From Aliivibrio salmonicida LFI1238 (GTDB lineage Bacteria; Pseudomonadota; Gammaproteobacteria; Enterobacterales; Vibrionaceae), in contig NC_011312.1 in assembly GCF_000196495.1 (NCBI RefSeq), forward strand, positions 930,001 through 994,000: a DNA stretch of 64,000 nt, in the 5' to 3' direction. Numbering within the stretch: position 1 is the first letter of the stretch; each line of letters begins with the position of its first letter. The notes below the pieces were generated by a model, which saw nothing but the letters and a program-made list of their open reading frames with translations, was not told where the DNA came from and searched no databases. The translations under genes were made by a program, and so were the position numbers. This document shows, in pieces, positions 8,009 through 17,748 of this stretch.

Positions 8009-9774
8009 TGAGTATTGCTGTTAGAGAATTTGACGCTGTTGTAATCGGCGCTGGTGGTGCAGGAATGCGAGCTGCACTACAAATTTCAGAACAAGGCTTA
8101 TCATGTGCTTTGTTATCAAAAGTGTTTCCAACTCGTTCTCATACTGTATCTGCTCAAGGTGGTATTACCGTTGCTCTCGGTAATGCGCATGAAGATCACT
8201 GGGAACAACATATGTACGATACCGTAAAAGGTTCCGATTATATTGGTGACCAAGATGCAATCGAATACATGTGTAAGAATGGCCCTGAATCAGTTATCGA
8301 ATTAGAGAAGATGGGATTGCCTTTTTCTCGTTTTGATGACGGTACGATTTATCAGCGACCATTCGGTGGTCAATCTAAAAACTTCGGTGGTGAGCAAGCG
8401 GCACGTACTGCGGCGGCAGCTGACCGTACTGGGCACGCTTTGCTTCATACGTTATACCAACAAAATATTAAGCACAAAACGACCATTTTTTCTGAGTGGT
8501 ACGCGCTTGACCTTGTTAAAAATGAAGACGGTGCCATTTTAGGCTGTACCGCGCTTTGCATGGAAACAGGGGAGATTTGTTACTTTAAATCGAAAGCAAC
8601 CATCCTTGCTACAGGTGGCGCTGGTCGTATTTATGCGTCAACAACGAATGCACACATTAATACCGGTGATGGTGTTGGTATGGCGATTCGTGCTGGCGTT
8701 CCAATGCAAGATATCGAAATGTGGCAATTCCATCCGACGGGCATTGCCGGTGCGGGTGTTCTTGTTACTGAAGGTTGTCGTGGTGAAGGTGGTTATCTTC
8801 TAAATAAAGACGGTGAGCGCTTCATGGAGCGTTATGCTCCAAACGCGAAAGATCTTGCTGGTCGTGATGTTGTTGCTCGTTCAATGATGGTTGAAATTCG
8901 CGAAGGTCGTGGTTGTGATGGTCCTTGGGGTCCTCACCTTAAACTGAAGTTGGATCATTTAGGCAAAGAAACGCTTGAATCTCGCCTACCTGGTGTGTGT
9001 GAGCTATCTCGTACCTTTGCTCATGTTGATCCAGTAAAAGAACCAATCCCAGTGATTCCTACTTGTCATTACATGATGGGTGGCGTACCAACACAAGTGT
9101 CTGGTCAAGCAATTAAGCAAGACCCAACGGGCGCAGATGTAGAAATTCAAGGTCTATTTGCTTGTGGTGAAATTGCGTCGGTATCGGTCCATGGTGCAAA
9201 CCGCCTAGGTGGTAATTCACTGCTTGATTTAGTCGTGTTTGGTCGTGCAACCGGTCTTCATTTAGGTGAAACACTGAAGAAACAAGCAGAAGCTAAGCCG
9301 GCTACTGAAGCGGATATTGAAGCGTCTCTTGATCGTTACAATCGTTGGGAGAACAGTACGGGTGGTGAAGACCCAGTTCAAATCCGCAAAGACTTACAAC
9401 AATGTATGCAAAATAACTTCTCGGTATTCCGTGAAGGCGATGCAATGGCTAAAGGTCTTGAAGAGCTTAAAGCGATTCGTGAGCGTTTGAAAAATGCTTA
9501 TCTTGCCGATAAATCAACAGAATTTAACACTCAACGTATCGAATGTTTAGAGTTAGAAAACTTGATGGAAACGGCATTTGCGACGGCAGTTGCAGCAAAC
9601 TATCGTACAGAAAGTCGTGGAGCACATGCTCGTTTTGACTTCCCTGATCGTGATGATGTGAATTGGTTATGTCATTCAGTGTATAACCCTGAGACAGAAT
9701 CGATGACTAAGCGTGGTGTGAACATGGAGCCTATCCATCGTGAAGCATTTCCACCTAAAGCACGTACGTATTAA
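8008..9774 (+). CDS. sdhA: Succinate dehydrogenase flavoprotein subunit
   Basis: Catalytic subunit of complex II, oxidising succinate to fumarate with covalently bound FAD. The 588-aa product has the dinucleotide-binding GAGGAGMRAAL, the FAD-linking His in SHTVSAQGG, the substrate-site HPTG and the catalytic Arg region (GANRLGGNSLLDL). The GTG at 8008 overlaps the last base of the sdhD stop (TAGTG) and gives exactly the E. coli length, so upstream in-frame starts are rejected. Confidence 0.97.
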   Translation: MSIAVREFDAVVIGAGGAGMRAALQISEQGLSCALLSKVFPTRSHTVSAQGGITVALGNAHEDHWEQHMYDTVKGSDYIGDQDAIEYMCKNGPESVIELEKMGLPFSRFDDGTIYQRPFGGQSKNFGGEQAARTAAAADRTGHALLHTLYQQNIKHKTTIFSEWYALDLVKNEDGAILGCTALCMETGEICYFKSKATILATGGAGRIYASTTNAHINTGDGVGMAIRAGVPMQDIEMWQFHPTGIAGAGVLVTEGCRGEGGYLLNKDGERFMERYAPNAKDLAGRDVVARSMMVEIREGRGCDGPWGPHLKLKLDHLGKETLESRLPGVCELSRTFAHVDPVKEPIPVIPTCHYMMGGVPTQVSGQAIKQDPTGADVEIQGLFACGEIASVSVHGANRLGGNSLLDLVVFGRATGLHLGETLKKQAEAKPATEADIEASLDRYNRWENSTGGEDPVQIRKDLQQCMQNNFSVFREGDAMAKGLEELKAIRERLKNAYLADKSTEFNTQRIECLELENLMETAFATAVAANYRTESRGAHARFDFPDRDDVNWLCHSVYNPETESMTKRGVNMEPIHREAFPPKARTY

Positions 9775-9788
9775 GAGAGGGCAGAAAG

Positions 9789-10502
9789 ATGAAATTAAAT
9801 TTTTCAATCTATCGTTATAATCCGGATGTAGATAATGCTCCTCACATGAAGGCGTATACGTTAGAAGTGGAAGAAGGCTCTGACATGATGGTGCTAGATG
9901 CACTTATCTTATTAAAAGAGCAAGATCCTACAATCTCATTCCGTCGCTCATGCCGAGAAGGGGTATGTGGTTCTGATGGTTTAAATATGAATGGTAAAAA
10001 TGGGCTGGCTTGTATCACACCGTTATCAGAGTTAATTGGTAAAGGTGATCTTGTTATTCGTCCATTACCAGGCTTACCTGTCGTTCGAGATTTAATTGTC
10101 GATATGGCGCAGTTCTATGAAAATTATGAGAAAGTGAAACCTTTCCTAATCAGTGATGGTGCTACACCGCCTTCAAGAGAAAACCTACAGTCTCCTGAAG
10201 AACGTGAACACTTAGATGGGTTGTATGAATGTATTATGTGCGCATGTTGTACGACATCATGCCCATCATTCTGGTGGAACCCTGATAAGTTCATTGGACC
10301 TGCTGGGCTTCTTGCTGCTTACCGTTGGTTAATTGATAGTCGTGATACCGCAACAAACGAACGTTTGTCTAATTTAGACGATGCATTCAGTGTTTTTCGT
10401 TGCCATGGCATAATGAATTGTGTAAGTGTATGTCCTAAAGGGTTAAATCCGACAAAAGCGATTGGTCATATTAAGACCATGCTATTGAAGAAAGCGGTAT
10501 AA
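9789..10502 (+). CDS. sdhB: Succinate dehydrogenase iron-sulfur subunit
   Basis: Carries electrons from SdhA to quinone. The 237-aa product has the plant-type [2Fe-2S] ligands in SCREGVCGSDG and GLAC, and the ligands of the [4Fe-4S] and [3Fe-4S] centres in CIMCACCTTSCPSFWW and CVSVCPKGLNPTKAIGHIK. A purine-rich AGAGAGGG sequence precedes the ATG. It follows sdhA by 14 bp. Confidence 0.97.
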   Translation: MKLNFSIYRYNPDVDNAPHMKAYTLEVEEGSDMMVLDALILLKEQDPTISFRRSCREGVCGSDGLNMNGKNGLACITPLSELIGKGDLVIRPLPGLPVVRDLIVDMAQFYENYEKVKPFLISDGATPPSRENLQSPEEREHLDGLYECIMCACCTTSCPSFWWNPDKFIGPAGLLAAYRWLIDSRDTATNERLSNLDDAFSVFRCHGIMNCVSVCPKGLNPTKAIGHIKTMLLKKAV

Positions 10503-10512
10503 CCATACTGCC

Positions 10513-10562
10513 TCAACTTACTCATTGGTTTTATGAATCTTATTAAGCGGTGAGTAAGTTGA
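10513..10562 (+). repeat. Perfect 12-bp inverted repeat between sdhB and sucA
   Basis: TCAACTTACTCA (10513-10524) is exactly repeated in inverse as TGAGTAAGTTGA (10551-10562), with a 26-nt spacer. As RNA it would make a long stem-loop immediately after sdhB. No U-run follows, so an mRNA processing or stability element is more likely than a full terminator. Confidence 0.6.
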
Positions 10563-10572
10563 AGTTTATAAG

Positions 10573-10591
10573 CCCGGTACAAAAGACCGGG
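10573..10591 (+). other. GC-rich hairpin upstream of sucA
   Basis: CCCGGT (10573-10578), a 7-nt loop, then ACCGGG (10586-10591): a perfect stem that stands out in this AT-rich sequence, 34 bp before the sucA start. With the preceding repeat it forms two consecutive hairpins separating the sdh and suc cistrons. Confidence 0.5.
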
Positions 10592-10624
10592 ATAGACGTG
10601 AAACTACTGGATTAAGGGAAAATA

Positions 10625-13441
10625 ATGCAGAATAGCGTGATGAAGGCATGGTTTGAGTCTTCACATTTAGCTGGCGCTAATGCAACGTACGTAGAAGAAC
10701 TCTACGAACTCTATCTCAGTGACCCGGAAATCGTTAGCGATGAATGGAGAGAAGTTTTTGATACACTTCCAGTTGAGAATACTGGTGTATCAGAACAAGC
10801 CCATTCCCCTGTACGAGATTATTTCCGTCGTCTTGCGAAAGAAACAAAGCAAGTTAGTGCTCAAGTTAATGATCCAGATGTAGATGCTAAGCAAGTACGT
10901 GTTTTGCAGTTAATTAATGCATACCGTTTCCGTGGTCACCAAAATGCGAATTTAGACCCATTAGAGCTACAACAACATGAATATGTTGCAGAGTTAGAAC
11001 CTGCTTTTCATAATCTAACTGACGCCGATTTCTCCGAAACGTTTAATGTTGGTTCTTTTGCTTCTGGGCAAGAGACAATGAAGCTTTCTGATTTGTATGA
11101 AGCACTACGAGGCACTTATTGTGGTTCTGTTGGTGCAGAATACATGCATATCACTAATACAGAAGAGAAACGTTGGATCCAACAACGTTTAGAATCTGTT
11201 GCGGGTAAACCAACATTTACGCCTCAAGAAAAGTTAACCTTCCTTGAGGAGCTAACTGCCGCCGAAGGGCTAGAGCGTTACTTAGGAGCTAAATTCCCTG
11301 GCGCCAAACGATTCTCATTGGAAGGTGGCGATGCCATGGTTCCGATGGTGAAAGAAATTATTCGCCGTGGTGGTGAAAATGGATGTCGTGAAATCGTTAT
11401 CGGAATGGCTCACCGTGGACGTTTGAATATGTTAATCAACGTCCTTGGTAAAAAACCTCAAGACTTATTCGATGAATTTGCGGGTAAACATGGCGAATCA
11501 TGGGGTACTGGTGATGTAAAATATCATCAAGGTTTCTCTTCTGATTTTGCTACGCCAGGTGGTAATGTTCACCTAGCTCTAGCGTTTAATCCCTCTCATC
11601 TTGAAATTGTTAACCCTGTAGTTATCGGTTCAGTTCGTGCTCGTCAAGATCGTTTGAATGATGCCGCAGGTGACAAAGTCATTCCAATTACTATCCATGG
11701 TGATTCTGCGATTGCGGGTCAAGGTGTGGTGGCTGAAACATTCAATATGTCTCAGGCTCGTGCATTCCATGTTGGTGGTACGATTCGTATTGTTATTAAT
11801 AACCAAGTTGGTTTTACAACATCGAATCCTAAAGATATGCGTTCAACGCAGTATTGTACTGATATTGCTAAAATGGTTCAGGCACCGATTTTCCATGTGA
11901 ATGCGGATGATCCTGAAGCGGTTGCTTTTGTTACTCGTATTGCTCTTGATTATCGTAATGAATTCAAACGTGATGTTGTGATTGATTTAGTTTGTTATCG
12001 CCGTCATGGTCATAACGAAGCTGATGAACCAAATGCAACTCAGCCATTGATGTATCAAAAAATCAAAAAACATCCCACGCCTCGTAAGTTGTATGCAGAT
12101 ACATTGATTGCGCGTCAAGATCTTGAGCTAGAAACAACGACACAATTGATCAATGAGTATCGTGATGCACTTGACCATGGTGAAGTCGTGGTTAAAGAGT
12201 GGCGTCCAATGCAACTGCATAACGTTGACTGGACTCCATTTCTCGGTCATGACTGGAATATTGAATGGGACAATAAATTCGATAAAACTCGTTTAGTTGA
12301 GCTTGGTCAGCGTGTTTGTCAGTATCCAGAGAGTCATAAATTACACAGTCGTGTAAATAAGATGTGTAATGACCGTATCTCTATGGTTGCTGGTGAAAAA
12401 GCCATTGATTGGGGCATGGCTGAAACATTAGCTTATGCAACATTAGTTGATGAAGGCCAGCGAATTCGTATTACTGGACAAGATTCAGGCCGTGGTACTT
12501 TTTTCCACCGTCATGCTGTACTGCATAATCAATCTGATGCGAGTACGTATGTTCCGTTGGCAAATATTCATGATAAGCAAGGCCCATTTGAAGTACATGA
12601 TTCCGTGCTTTCAGAAGCGGCGGTACTTGCGTTTGAATATGGTTATGCAACGGCAGAACCAAGTGGTTTAACCATTTGGGAAGCACAATTTGGTGATTTT
12701 GCTAACTGTGCTCAAGTGGTTATTGACCAATTTATCTCTTCTGGTGAGCAAAAATGGGGTCGTATGTGCGGTCTTACAATGCTATTACCTCACGGTTATG
12801 AAGGTCAAGGTCCTGAGCATTCATCTGCACGACTTGAGCGTTTCTTACAAATGTGTGCTGAACAAAATATGCAAGTTGTTGTTCCATCAACACCTGCACA
12901 GGTTTACCACATGCTGCGCCGTCAAGTTGTTCGTCCAATGCGTCGTCCATTGATCGTAATGTCACCGAAATCATTACTACGTCATCCTTTATGTACATCG
13001 TCACTAGAAGATCTTGCTGAAGGTAATTTCCAACCAGCAATCCCTGAAATCGATGCACTGGATCCTGCGTTAGTTAAACGCGTCGTGTTCTGTTCTGGTA
13101 AGGTTTATTTTGATCTTTTAGAGCAGCGTCGTACTAATGAACAGAATGATGTTGCTATTGTTCGTATTGAGCAGCTTTACCCATTCCCTAAAGAAGACGT
13201 AGAAGCCGCCATCGCACAATATACAAATGTAGTGGATTATGTTTGGTGTCAAGAAGAGCCACAAAACCAAGGTGCTTGGTACTCAAGCCAACATAACTTC
13301 CGTTCAGCATTACCTGCGAGCGCAATATTACACTATGCAGGACGTCCAGCGTCTGCCTCTCCGGCAGTTGGCTATATGTCAGTGCACGTGAAACAACAAA
13401 AAGCGTTAGTTGAAGACGCTCTGACCCTAGATAAGAACTAG
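10625..13441 (+). CDS. sucA: 2-oxoglutarate dehydrogenase E1 component
   Basis: Thiamine-diphosphate-dependent decarboxylase of the 2-oxoglutarate dehydrogenase complex. The 938-aa product (E. coli 933) has the N-terminal E2-binding region, FSLEGGDAMVP, the active-site GMAHRGRLNML, the ThDP/Mg motif GDSAIAGQGVVAETFNMS, and the C-terminal transketolase-like half with GQDSGRGTFFHRHAV. It is the first suc gene, continuous with sdhCDAB and followed 19 bp later by sucB. Confidence 0.98.
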   Translation: MQNSVMKAWFESSHLAGANATYVEELYELYLSDPEIVSDEWREVFDTLPVENTGVSEQAHSPVRDYFRRLAKETKQVSAQVNDPDVDAKQVRVLQLINAYRFRGHQNANLDPLELQQHEYVAELEPAFHNLTDADFSETFNVGSFASGQETMKLSDLYEALRGTYCGSVGAEYMHITNTEEKRWIQQRLESVAGKPTFTPQEKLTFLEELTAAEGLERYLGAKFPGAKRFSLEGGDAMVPMVKEIIRRGGENGCREIVIGMAHRGRLNMLINVLGKKPQDLFDEFAGKHGESWGTGDVKYHQGFSSDFATPGGNVHLALAFNPSHLEIVNPVVIGSVRARQDRLNDAAGDKVIPITIHGDSAIAGQGVVAETFNMSQARAFHVGGTIRIVINNQVGFTTSNPKDMRSTQYCTDIAKMVQAPIFHVNADDPEAVAFVTRIALDYRNEFKRDVVIDLVCYRRHGHNEADEPNATQPLMYQKIKKHPTPRKLYADTLIARQDLELETTTQLINEYRDALDHGEVVVKEWRPMQLHNVDWTPFLGHDWNIEWDNKFDKTRLVELGQRVCQYPESHKLHSRVNKMCNDRISMVAGEKAIDWGMAETLAYATLVDEGQRIRITGQDSGRGTFFHRHAVLHNQSDASTYVPLANIHDKQGPFEVHDSVLSEAAVLAFEYGYATAEPSGLTIWEAQFGDFANCAQVVIDQFISSGEQKWGRMCGLTMLLPHGYEGQGPEHSSARLERFLQMCAEQNMQVVVPSTPAQVYHMLRRQVVRPMRRPLIVMSPKSLLRHPLCTSSLEDLAEGNFQPAIPEIDALDPALVKRVVFCSGKVYFDLLEQRRTNEQNDVAIVRIEQLYPFPKEDVEAAIAQYTNVVDYVWCQEEPQNQGAWYSSQHNFRSALPASAILHYAGRPASASPAVGYMSVHVKQQKALVEDALTLDKN

Positions 13442-13460
13442 AAAGTATAGGAAAACGGAT

Positions 13461-14672
13461 ATGACAATCGAAATTCTGGTTCCAGATTTACCTGAATCTG
13501 TAGCAGACGCTACTGTAGCTACATGGCATAAAAAACCTGGTGATACAGTTGAGCGTGATGAAATACTTGTAGATATTGAAACAGATAAAGTGGTTCTTGA
13601 AGTACCGGCTCCTGAAGCTGGTGTACTCGAAGCTATTTTTGAAGATGAAGGTGCGACGGTTCTTTCTAAACAGTTGCTTGCTAAAATCAAACTAGGTGCA
13701 GTTGTTGGTGAGCCAACAAAAGATGTGACGAATGAGACGGAGTCTTCTCCTGATAAACGTCACACCGCATCGTTAGCAGAAGAGAAAAATGACGCATTAA
13801 GCCCTGCGGTACGTCGTTTACTTGGTGAGCATGACATTAAAGCATCAGATGTAAAAGGCACTGGTGTTGGTGGTCGAATTACTCGTGAAGATGTTGATGC
13901 ACATGTTGCAGCATTAAAAGCAACATCAGCAAAAGCCACGGTATCTAATGAGCCAGCTGCGCCATTAGCTCATCGTAGCCAAAAGCGCGTACCAATGACT
14001 CGTCTTCGTAAAACAGTAGCAAGACGTTTATTGGAAGCGAAAAACAGCACGGCAATGCTAACGACGTTTAATGAAGTAAACATGAAACCAATCATGGAAC
14101 TTCGTAAGCAGTATCAAGAGCAGTTTGAAAAGCGTCACGGCACTCGTTTAGGTTTCATGTCTTTCTATGTGAAAGCGGTAACTGAAGCACTTAAACGCTA
14201 CCCTGAAGTGAACGCATCCATTGATGGTGATGATATTATTTATCATAACTATTTTGATATTAGTATGGCGGTATCTACGCCACGTGGTTTAGTGACTCCA
14301 GTACTAAAAGACTGTGATGCACTTGGTTTTGCCGATATTGAAAAAGGCATTAAAGAACTGGCGATTAAAGGCCGTGATGGAAAACTAGCGGTTGAAGATT
14401 TAATCGGTGGTAACTTTACTATCACTAATGGTGGTGTGTTTGGTTCGCTTATGTCGACACCAATTATTAACCCACCACAAGCGGCAATTTTAGGTATGCA
14501 TAAAATCCAAGACCGTCCAATGGCTGTCAATGGAAAAGTAGAAATTCTACCAATGATGTACCTTGCACTCTCTTATGATCACCGTCTAATCGATGGTCGT
14601 GAATCAGTAGGTTTCCTTGTAACGATTAAAGAGTTACTTGAAGATCCTGCTCGCTTACTACTAGACGTTTAG
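13461..14672 (+). CDS. sucB: Dihydrolipoyl succinyltransferase (E2)
   Basis: Core of the 2-oxoglutarate dehydrogenase complex, transferring the succinyl group to CoA. The 403-aa product has one N-terminal lipoyl domain with the lipoylated Lys in ETDKVVLEV (about residue 43), an E3/E1-binding domain near residues 110-146 (SPAVRRLLGEH, GRITREDV), and a C-terminal catalytic domain ending with SYDHRLIDGRE, which contains the catalytic His and Asp. The lipoamide dehydrogenase gene is not in this window. Confidence 0.98.
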   Translation: MTIEILVPDLPESVADATVATWHKKPGDTVERDEILVDIETDKVVLEVPAPEAGVLEAIFEDEGATVLSKQLLAKIKLGAVVGEPTKDVTNETESSPDKRHTASLAEEKNDALSPAVRRLLGEHDIKASDVKGTGVGGRITREDVDAHVAALKATSAKATVSNEPAAPLAHRSQKRVPMTRLRKTVARRLLEAKNSTAMLTTFNEVNMKPIMELRKQYQEQFEKRHGTRLGFMSFYVKAVTEALKRYPEVNASIDGDDIIYHNYFDISMAVSTPRGLVTPVLKDCDALGFADIEKGIKELAIKGRDGKLAVEDLIGGNFTITNGGVFGSLMSTPIINPPQAAILGMHKIQDRPMAVNGKVEILPMMYLALSYDHRLIDGRESVGFLVTIKELLEDPARLLLDV

Positions 14673-14696
14673 TAATAAATATCTAGAAATAAACAA

Positions 14697-14720
14697 AGGC
14701 TATCATGCTCACGGTAGCCT
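14697..14720 (+). other. Hairpin between sucB and sucC
   Basis: AGGCTATC (14697-14704) pairs with GGTAGCCT (14713-14720) through one G-U pair, with an 8-nt loop. It lies in the 151-bp sucB-sucC gap, has only a short T-rich tail, and may allow partial termination or processing within the operon. Confidence 0.4.
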
Positions 14721-14823
14721 CTTATTCAACTTCATTATTGGATAAAAATAGAAAGATGCCTTAGAGCGTCTTAGGACATTAAAAATTCCCATTAAAGGGA
14801 ATAACTAAAATGGATAGAACATA

Positions 14824-15990
14824 ATGAACCTACATGAATATCAAGCAAAGCAACTCTTTGCAGAATACGGCCTTCCTGTACCTGAAGGTTATGCTTGTGA
14901 TACCGCTCAAGAGGCTTTTGAAGCTGCTGGACGTATTAGCACTGCGAAAAAAGTGGTTAAGTGTCAAGTCCACGCTGGTGGTCGCGGTAAAGCGGGCGGT
15001 GTTGAACTGCATGACACAAAAGAAGGCGTTAAAGAATTCGCTCAAAAGTGGTTAGGTAAAAACCTAGTGACTTTCCAAACAGACGCTAAGGGTCAACCAG
15101 TCACAAAAGTATTGGTTGAAGAAGCGTCAAATATTGCAAATGAATTATACCTAGGTGCGGTTGTTGACCGTGCTACGCGTCGTATCGTGTTCATGGCATC
15201 GACTGAAGGTGGTGTGGATATTGAGAAGATTGCTGAAGAAACTCCAGAGTTAATTCACCAAGCGGCGATTGATCCATTAGTTGGTCCTCAAGCTTTCCAA
15301 GGCCGTGAATTAGCCTTTAAACTTGGTCTTGAAGGCGATCAAATTAAGCAATTCGTTAAGATCTTTCTAGGTCTTGGCAACATGTTTGCTCAGTATGATT
15401 TAGCGCTACTTGAAATTAACCCACTTGTGGTGACGGCAGAAGGTAACCTTCTGTGTTTAGATGGTAAAATTAACATTGATTCTAATGCTATGTACCGTCA
15501 ACCAAAACTGCGTGAAATGCATGATCCATCTCAAGAAGATGAGCGCGAAGCACATGCAGCACAATGGGAATTAAACTACGTTGCCCTAGATGGTAGCATT
15601 GGTTGTATGGTAAATGGTGCAGGCCTTGCTATGGGCACAATGGATATCGTGAATCTACACGGTGGCCAACCTGCTAACTTCCTAGATGTTGGCGGCGGTG
15701 CAACAAAAGAACGTGTAACAGAAGCCTTTAAGATCATCTTATCAGACAGCAATGTAAAAGCGGTTTTGGTTAACATCTTTGGTGGTATTGTTCGCTGTGA
15801 CCTTATTGCTGATGGCATTATTGGTGCGGTTGAAGAAGTGGGTGTAAAAGTGCCTGTTGTTGTTCGCCTTGAAGGTAATAACGCACCACTAGGGTCACAA
15901 AAACTGGCTGAAAGTGGCCTAAATATCATTGCGGCTACTTCATTAACTGAAGCAGCTGAAAAAGTTGTTGCTGCTGCGGAGGGCAAATAA
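14824..15990 (+). CDS. sucC: Succinyl-CoA synthetase beta subunit
   Basis: With SucD converts succinyl-CoA to succinate with substrate-level phosphorylation. The 388-aa product has the N-terminal ATP-grasp domain (MNLHEYQAKQLF, QVHAGGRGKAGGV, LLEINPLVV) and the C-terminal CoA-ligase domain with the GGGATKERV and NIFGGIVRCD loops. Length equals E. coli SucC. Its stop codon overlaps the sucD start by one base. Confidence 0.98.
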   Translation: MNLHEYQAKQLFAEYGLPVPEGYACDTAQEAFEAAGRISTAKKVVKCQVHAGGRGKAGGVELHDTKEGVKEFAQKWLGKNLVTFQTDAKGQPVTKVLVEEASNIANELYLGAVVDRATRRIVFMASTEGGVDIEKIAEETPELIHQAAIDPLVGPQAFQGRELAFKLGLEGDQIKQFVKIFLGLGNMFAQYDLALLEINPLVVTAEGNLLCLDGKINIDSNAMYRQPKLREMHDPSQEDEREAHAAQWELNYVALDGSIGCMVNGAGLAMGTMDIVNLHGGQPANFLDVGGGATKERVTEAFKIILSDSNVKAVLVNIFGGIVRCDLIADGIIGAVEEVGVKVPVVVRLEGNNAPLGSQKLAESGLNIIAATSLTEAAEKVVAAAEGK

Positions 15991-16862
15991 TGTCTGTACT
16001 AATTAATAAAGATACAAAAGTTATCTGCCAAGGTTTCACTGGTGGCCAAGGAACATTCCACTCAGAGCAAGCAATTGATTACGGAACAAAAATGGTTGGT
16101 GGCGTATCACCAGGCAAAGGCGGTCAAGTTCATTTAGGTCTTCCTGTATTTAACACCGTTCGTGATGCAGTTGAAGCAACTGGCGCAACCGCTTCTGTTA
16201 TTTATGTACCTGCACCTTTCTGTAAAGATGCGATTCTTGAAGCAATCGATGCGGGCATCAAATTAATCATAACGATTACAGAAGGTATTCCTACGCTTGA
16301 TCTTCTTGACGTTAAAGTTCGTCTAGATGCTGAAGGTGTTGTGATGATCGGTCCTAACTGTCCGGGTGTAATTACTCCTGATGAATGTAAGATTGGTATT
16401 ATGCCAGGTCACATTCATAAAAAAGGTAAAGTAGGTATTGTCTCTCGTTCAGGTACATTGACTTATGAAGCCGTAAAGCAAACAACGGATGAAGGTTTCG
16501 GCCAATCAACGTGCGTTGGTATCGGTGGTGATCCAATTCCTGGTTCAAACTTTATTGATATCTTAAAGTTATTCCAAGAAGATCCAGAGACTGAAGCAAT
16601 TGTTATGATTGGTGAAATCGGTGGTACTGCGGAAGAAGAAGCTGCTGAGTTTATTAAACACAATGTAACTAAGCCTGTTGTTTCTTACATTGCGGGTGTT
16701 ACCGCGCCTCCTGGTAAGCGTATGGGGCATGCTGGTGCAATCATCTCTGGTGGTAAAGGTACTGCTGAAGATAAGTTTGCAGCACTTGAAGCCGCAGGCG
16801 TTAAAACAGTTAAGAGCCTTGCTGATATCGGTAAAGGATTGCGTGAAATCACTGGTTGGTAA
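15990..16862 (+). CDS. sucD: Succinyl-CoA synthetase alpha subunit
   Basis: A 290-aa subunit that binds CoA and carries the phosphohistidine intermediate. The CoA-binding Rossmann motif GFTGGQGTFHSEQA is at the N terminus, IGPNCPGVITP mid-protein, and the active-site His in GKRMGHAGAIISGG. The ATG overlaps the sucC stop (TAATG), which implies coupled translation. It is the last gene of the operon. Confidence 0.98.
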   Translation: MSVLINKDTKVICQGFTGGQGTFHSEQAIDYGTKMVGGVSPGKGGQVHLGLPVFNTVRDAVEATGATASVIYVPAPFCKDAILEAIDAGIKLIITITEGIPTLDLLDVKVRLDAEGVVMIGPNCPGVITPDECKIGIMPGHIHKKGKVGIVSRSGTLTYEAVKQTTDEGFGQSTCVGIGGDPIPGSNFIDILKLFQEDPETEAIVMIGEIGGTAEEEAAEFIKHNVTKPVVSYIAGVTAPPGKRMGHAGAIISGGKGTAEDKFAALEAAGVKTVKSLADIGKGLREITGW

Positions 16863-16889
16863 TCAACTGCTGATATTCCCGTAAAAATA

Positions 16890-16922
16890 AACCCCGAGTT
16901 CTTGTGAGCTCGGGGTTTTTAT
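16890..16922 (+). terminator. Rho-independent terminator after sucD
   Basis: AACCCCGAG (16890-16898) and CTCGGGGTT (16909-16917) form a 9-bp stem followed by a T-run, with A-rich sequence before it. It ends the sdh-suc operon and probably also serves znuBC from the other side. Confidence 0.92.
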
Positions 16923-16962
16923 TTACAGGTATTATCTAAAGCTTATTATTATATTAAGACTG

Positions 16963-17748
16963 TTATTGAGTCGTTTTCTTTAACTGAGATAACATAAAGA
17001 TAGCAGCGCCAGAAACAACAACGGAAGGGCCCGCTGGGGTATCGTAGTGCCAAGAAAGGGCAAGACCTGCAATAACGGCAATACAACCAAAGATTGATGC
17101 GAATAGCACCATTTGTTCTGGTGAACGAGAAAAACGTCGAGCGGTAGCCGCAGGAATAATTAGCAACGAAGTAATAATTAATGCACCAACAAACTTCATT
17201 GATATCGCAATAACCAACCCAACCATTAACATTAAGACCAAGCGCATTAATTCAACGTTAACCCCTTCAACTTGAGCTAATTCTTCACTAATTGTAGATG
17301 ATAATAATGGTCTCCAGACAATGTATATCTGGCCTAAAACGATAATCACACCAGTATAGATATACAATAAATCGTTATAAGTTACGGCAAGTAAATCACC
17401 GAATAAATAAGACATTAAGTCGACTCGAACATTATCTAAAAAGCTGACAGCAACGAGTCCTAGCGAGAGAGAGCTATGCGCTAAAATACCAAGTAAGGTA
17501 TCAGTTGCGACTAAACGTTGTTTTTGTAGCGTAACTAATAATAATGCGATGGCAATACAGCAGACGATCAACGCTAAATTTAAGTTGATGTCGAATAAAA
17601 AGCCAAGAGATAACCCAAGTAAAGAGGCATGAGCGAGAGTATCGCCAAAATAGGCCATTTTTCTCCATACAACAAAAGAACCTAATGGCCCTGCAAGTAA
17701 TGCAATGCCTAATCCTGCTAAAAGAGCAGGAAGCAAAAACTCAATCAT
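16963..17748 (-). CDS. znuB: Zinc ABC transporter permease
   Basis: Membrane permease of the high-affinity zinc importer ZnuABC. The 261-aa product is highly hydrophobic with about eight transmembrane helices and matches the ABC-3 metal permease family (GLGIALLAGPLGSFVVWRKM, YFGDTLAHASLLG, SLLIIPAATARRFS). Its ATG overlaps the end of znuC (ATGA), so the two are translationally coupled. Confidence 0.96.
   Translation of the reverse strand: MIEFLLPALLAGLGIALLAGPLGSFVVWRKMAYFGDTLAHASLLGLSLGFLFDINLNLALIVCCIAIALLLVTLQKQRLVATDTLLGILAHSSLSLGLVAVSFLDNVRVDLMSYLFGDLLAVTYNDLLYIYTGVIIVLGQIYIVWRPLLSSTISEELAQVEGVNVELMRLVLMLMVGLVIAISMKFVGALIITSLLIIPAATARRFSRSPEQMVLFASIFGCIAVIAGLALSWHYDTPAGPSVVVSGAAIFMLSQLKKTTQ

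Noticed and set aside
13427..13690. 87-aa minus-strand frame over the sucA/sucB junction
   Set aside because: Antisense shadow of the sucB lipoyl domain, with Ser/Thr-rich composition typical of reverse reading.
15576..15986. 136-aa minus-strand frame within sucC
   Set aside because: Fully antisense to sucC; no start signal or family features.
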